A stretch of 55,596 bases of DNA from a virus, in IMG/VR virus record IMGVR_UViG_3300046011_007628, positions 1-55,596 of that record; one strand, 5' to 3'. Positions 54,415 through 55,596 of the stretch are shown here, piece by piece. The position numbers were made by a program, and so were the translations under genes. The notes under the pieces were generated by a model. That model searched no databases, was not told the origin of the DNA, and saw nothing but the letters and a program-made list of their open reading frames with translations. Numbering within the stretch: position 1 is the first letter of the stretch; each line of letters opens with the position of its first letter.

Positions 54415-55596
54415 TCTGTTTTTGAAGATTTTATAATTGCATTATGAATTATTTCTAATACATTGTGTATATTATTAGAATCAATACTACCAATTGATAT
54501 TCTAAACCAACCTTTATTTTCTTTTGAACCAAAATACTCAAAAGGTACAATTCCTAAACCACATTTTTCAATTAAAAAATTAATATATTCTTCAGTGGTT
54601 GGAAAATTATTAACATAACCTAAATAAACTGAAATATAAATACCACCATCTGAATTCTGACAATCAACATCATAATCTTTTACTTTCATTAAGTTAAATA
54701 AATTTATTATTTTAGAGGATATAAAATCATATTGTTGTTGTTTTTGTTGAATAAATTCACCAATATCTTCTCTATTATTTAAATAAAATGCTACAGCGTT
54801 TTGTTCCGGTTTAGCAGCCCAAGCCCCAATATGTGAAAATATTTCAGTCATTTTATCTATAATGTTTTGAGGCCCCATTAACCAACCTACTCTAACACCT
54901 GTTGCACATAACGATTTTGAAATACCATCAGCACATATTAAATATTCTCTAATTTCAGGACAAACATCTAATGGATGTGTAAATTCCTTACCAACTAAAT
55001 CAGAATAAATTTGGTCAAAGAATAAATAACAAGGTTTTTCATAACTACCTCTACGTTTATTTTCATTAACAATAACATCACATATACCTTTTAATACTTG
55101 TTTATCAATTATTCTACCTGTTGGGTTTTGAGGTGAACATAAACAAACCAATGTTGTGTAATGTATTCTTAATTCAATATCCTCAACTGTTGGAAAGAAA
55201 GCATTCTCAGGTGTACATTCAATTGGTTCTAAATCAGCATTGTGTAAAAATGAGTAGTGGTTATTATTCCAAGAAGGTACAGGATACACAACTACATCAC
55301 CTTCATCTACAATCGCTTTAAATACGGTATAAATCAATGGTCTGACGCCACATCCTACCAATATCTCGTTTTCATTATATTTAATACCTCTCCTATATTT
55401 AAAATAACTACTAACTGATTGTCTTAAAGATAATTCACCTGAAGATAATGGATAATTAGTTAAATCAATTGAATAAGCATTTATTATTTCCTCTTTTAAC
55501 GTTTCAGGAATTGGATTAACGTAAGGATCAAAATCACCCATTGTTAAATTTAAGACACGTTTTGTTTTTTGTACTTGCTTTATGTGTTGTGAGATT
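54402..55596 (-). CDS. Class I/II aminotransferase (5' end outside window)
   Basis: A fold type I PLP enzyme. Visible signatures: LTMGDFDP near the start, YPLSSGELSLRQSVSSYF, the SPQNPTGR loop that contacts PLP, the Asp/Tyr of YLFFDQIYSDL, the PLP lysine in ADGISKSLCATGVRVGW, and the substrate Arg in WFRISIGS. The frame stays open upstream of the ATG at 55541 to the window edge with aminotransferase-like sequence (VQKTKRVLNLTMGDFDP), so the real start lies beyond 55596. It would transfer an amino group between an amino acid and a keto acid. Rare in phages. Confidence 0.88.
   Translation of the reverse strand, partial: ISQHIKQVQKTKRVLNLTMGDFDPYVNPIPETLKEEIINAYSIDLTNYPLSSGELSLRQSVSSYFKYRRGIKYNENEILVGCGVRPLIYTVFKAIVDEGDVVVYPVPSWNNNHYSFLHNADLEPIECTPENAFFPTVEDIELRIHYTTLVCLCSPQNPTGRIIDKQVLKGICDVIVNENKRRGSYEKPCYLFFDQIYSDLVGKEFTHPLDVCPEIREYLICADGISKSLCATGVRVGWLMGPQNIIDKMTEIFSHIGAWAAKPEQNAVAFYLNNREDIGEFIQQKQQQYDFISSKIINLFNLMKVKDYDVDCQNSDGGIYISVYLGYVNNFPTTEEYINFLIEKCGLGIVPFEYFGSKENKGWFRISIGSIDSNNIHNVLEIIHNAIIKSSKTDLVA

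Noticed and set aside
55541-55596. ATG at 55541 as the aminotransferase start
   Set aside because: The frame is open to the edge and the upstream residues fit the family, so the gene is truncated by the window.
1-55596. CRISPR arrays, insertion sequences, integrase or attachment sites
   Set aside because: No regularly spaced identical repeats, transposase or integrase motifs, or paired att-like repeats were seen; the tRNAs show no flanking direct repeats.

Overview
This window looks like part of the genome of an AT-rich, contractile-tailed (T4-like myovirus) phage of a Bacteroidota, probably flavobacterial, host. The virus assignment rests on recognisable baseplate wedge proteins of the gp6 and gp25 type, a gp55-like late sigma factor, an endolysin, tail-fibre proteins with an S74 chaperone domain, a CHC2/TOPRIM primase and a tRNA cluster. 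The host assignment is inference. Start codons lack Shine-Dalgarno sequences, and about 25 promoters have a TTTGG box, exactly 19 bases in nearly every case, then a TATRTTYAC box, which resembles the Bacteroidota -33/-7 promoter. Every gene I accept is on the minus strand, so transcription runs from high to low coordinates. Many apparent start codons beginning M-Y-V-H are the -7 box read as protein, and I moved those starts downstream.

Layout from low to high coordinates. 1-11617: virion or head-associated genes, many small, charged and acidic, several sharing a short N-terminal helix ending in an (I/L/V)xE motif that resembles T4 capsid-targeting tags. It also holds an Hc1-like histone, a GAF-like membrane protein and a zinc-ribbon/HExxH protein. 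11647-13352: a RecB-like nuclease and primase pair with its own terminator-promoter. 13401-33043: tail, fibre and baseplate genes, including a 1710-residue protein and gp6/gp25 homologues. 33076-35511: gp55-like sigma factor, an HD-domain protein and small proteins. 35578-37237: lysis genes (M15 endolysin, probable holin, patatin-like phospholipase). 37310-37816: tRNA-Trp, tRNA-Met, an unidentified structured RNA and tRNA-Thr behind one promoter.

From 37874 to the end lies an accessory or early region of many small proteins, most behind a private promoter. In seven or eight places the promoter -33 box lies inside the terminator hairpin of the preceding gene. Five tRNA-like elements (38629-42075) share the same acceptor stem and nearly the same T arm. 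None has a normal anticodon loop, and they alternate with very small open reading frames, as if they punctuate the transcripts. Larger genes here include a RadA-like ATPase, a DUF932-like protein, a possible caspase-fold protein and, at the right edge, a class I/II aminotransferase whose 5' end lies outside the window.

Late control can be proposed from the sequence: the gp55-like factor plus about 14 copies of an ATATTTATAA element placed 2-20 bases before virion gene starts. The stretch 46650-47220 has no gene and carries repeated AAATTCC/TATCAAA units; it is a candidate origin or control region. All identifications are from reading the sequence; no database search was run.
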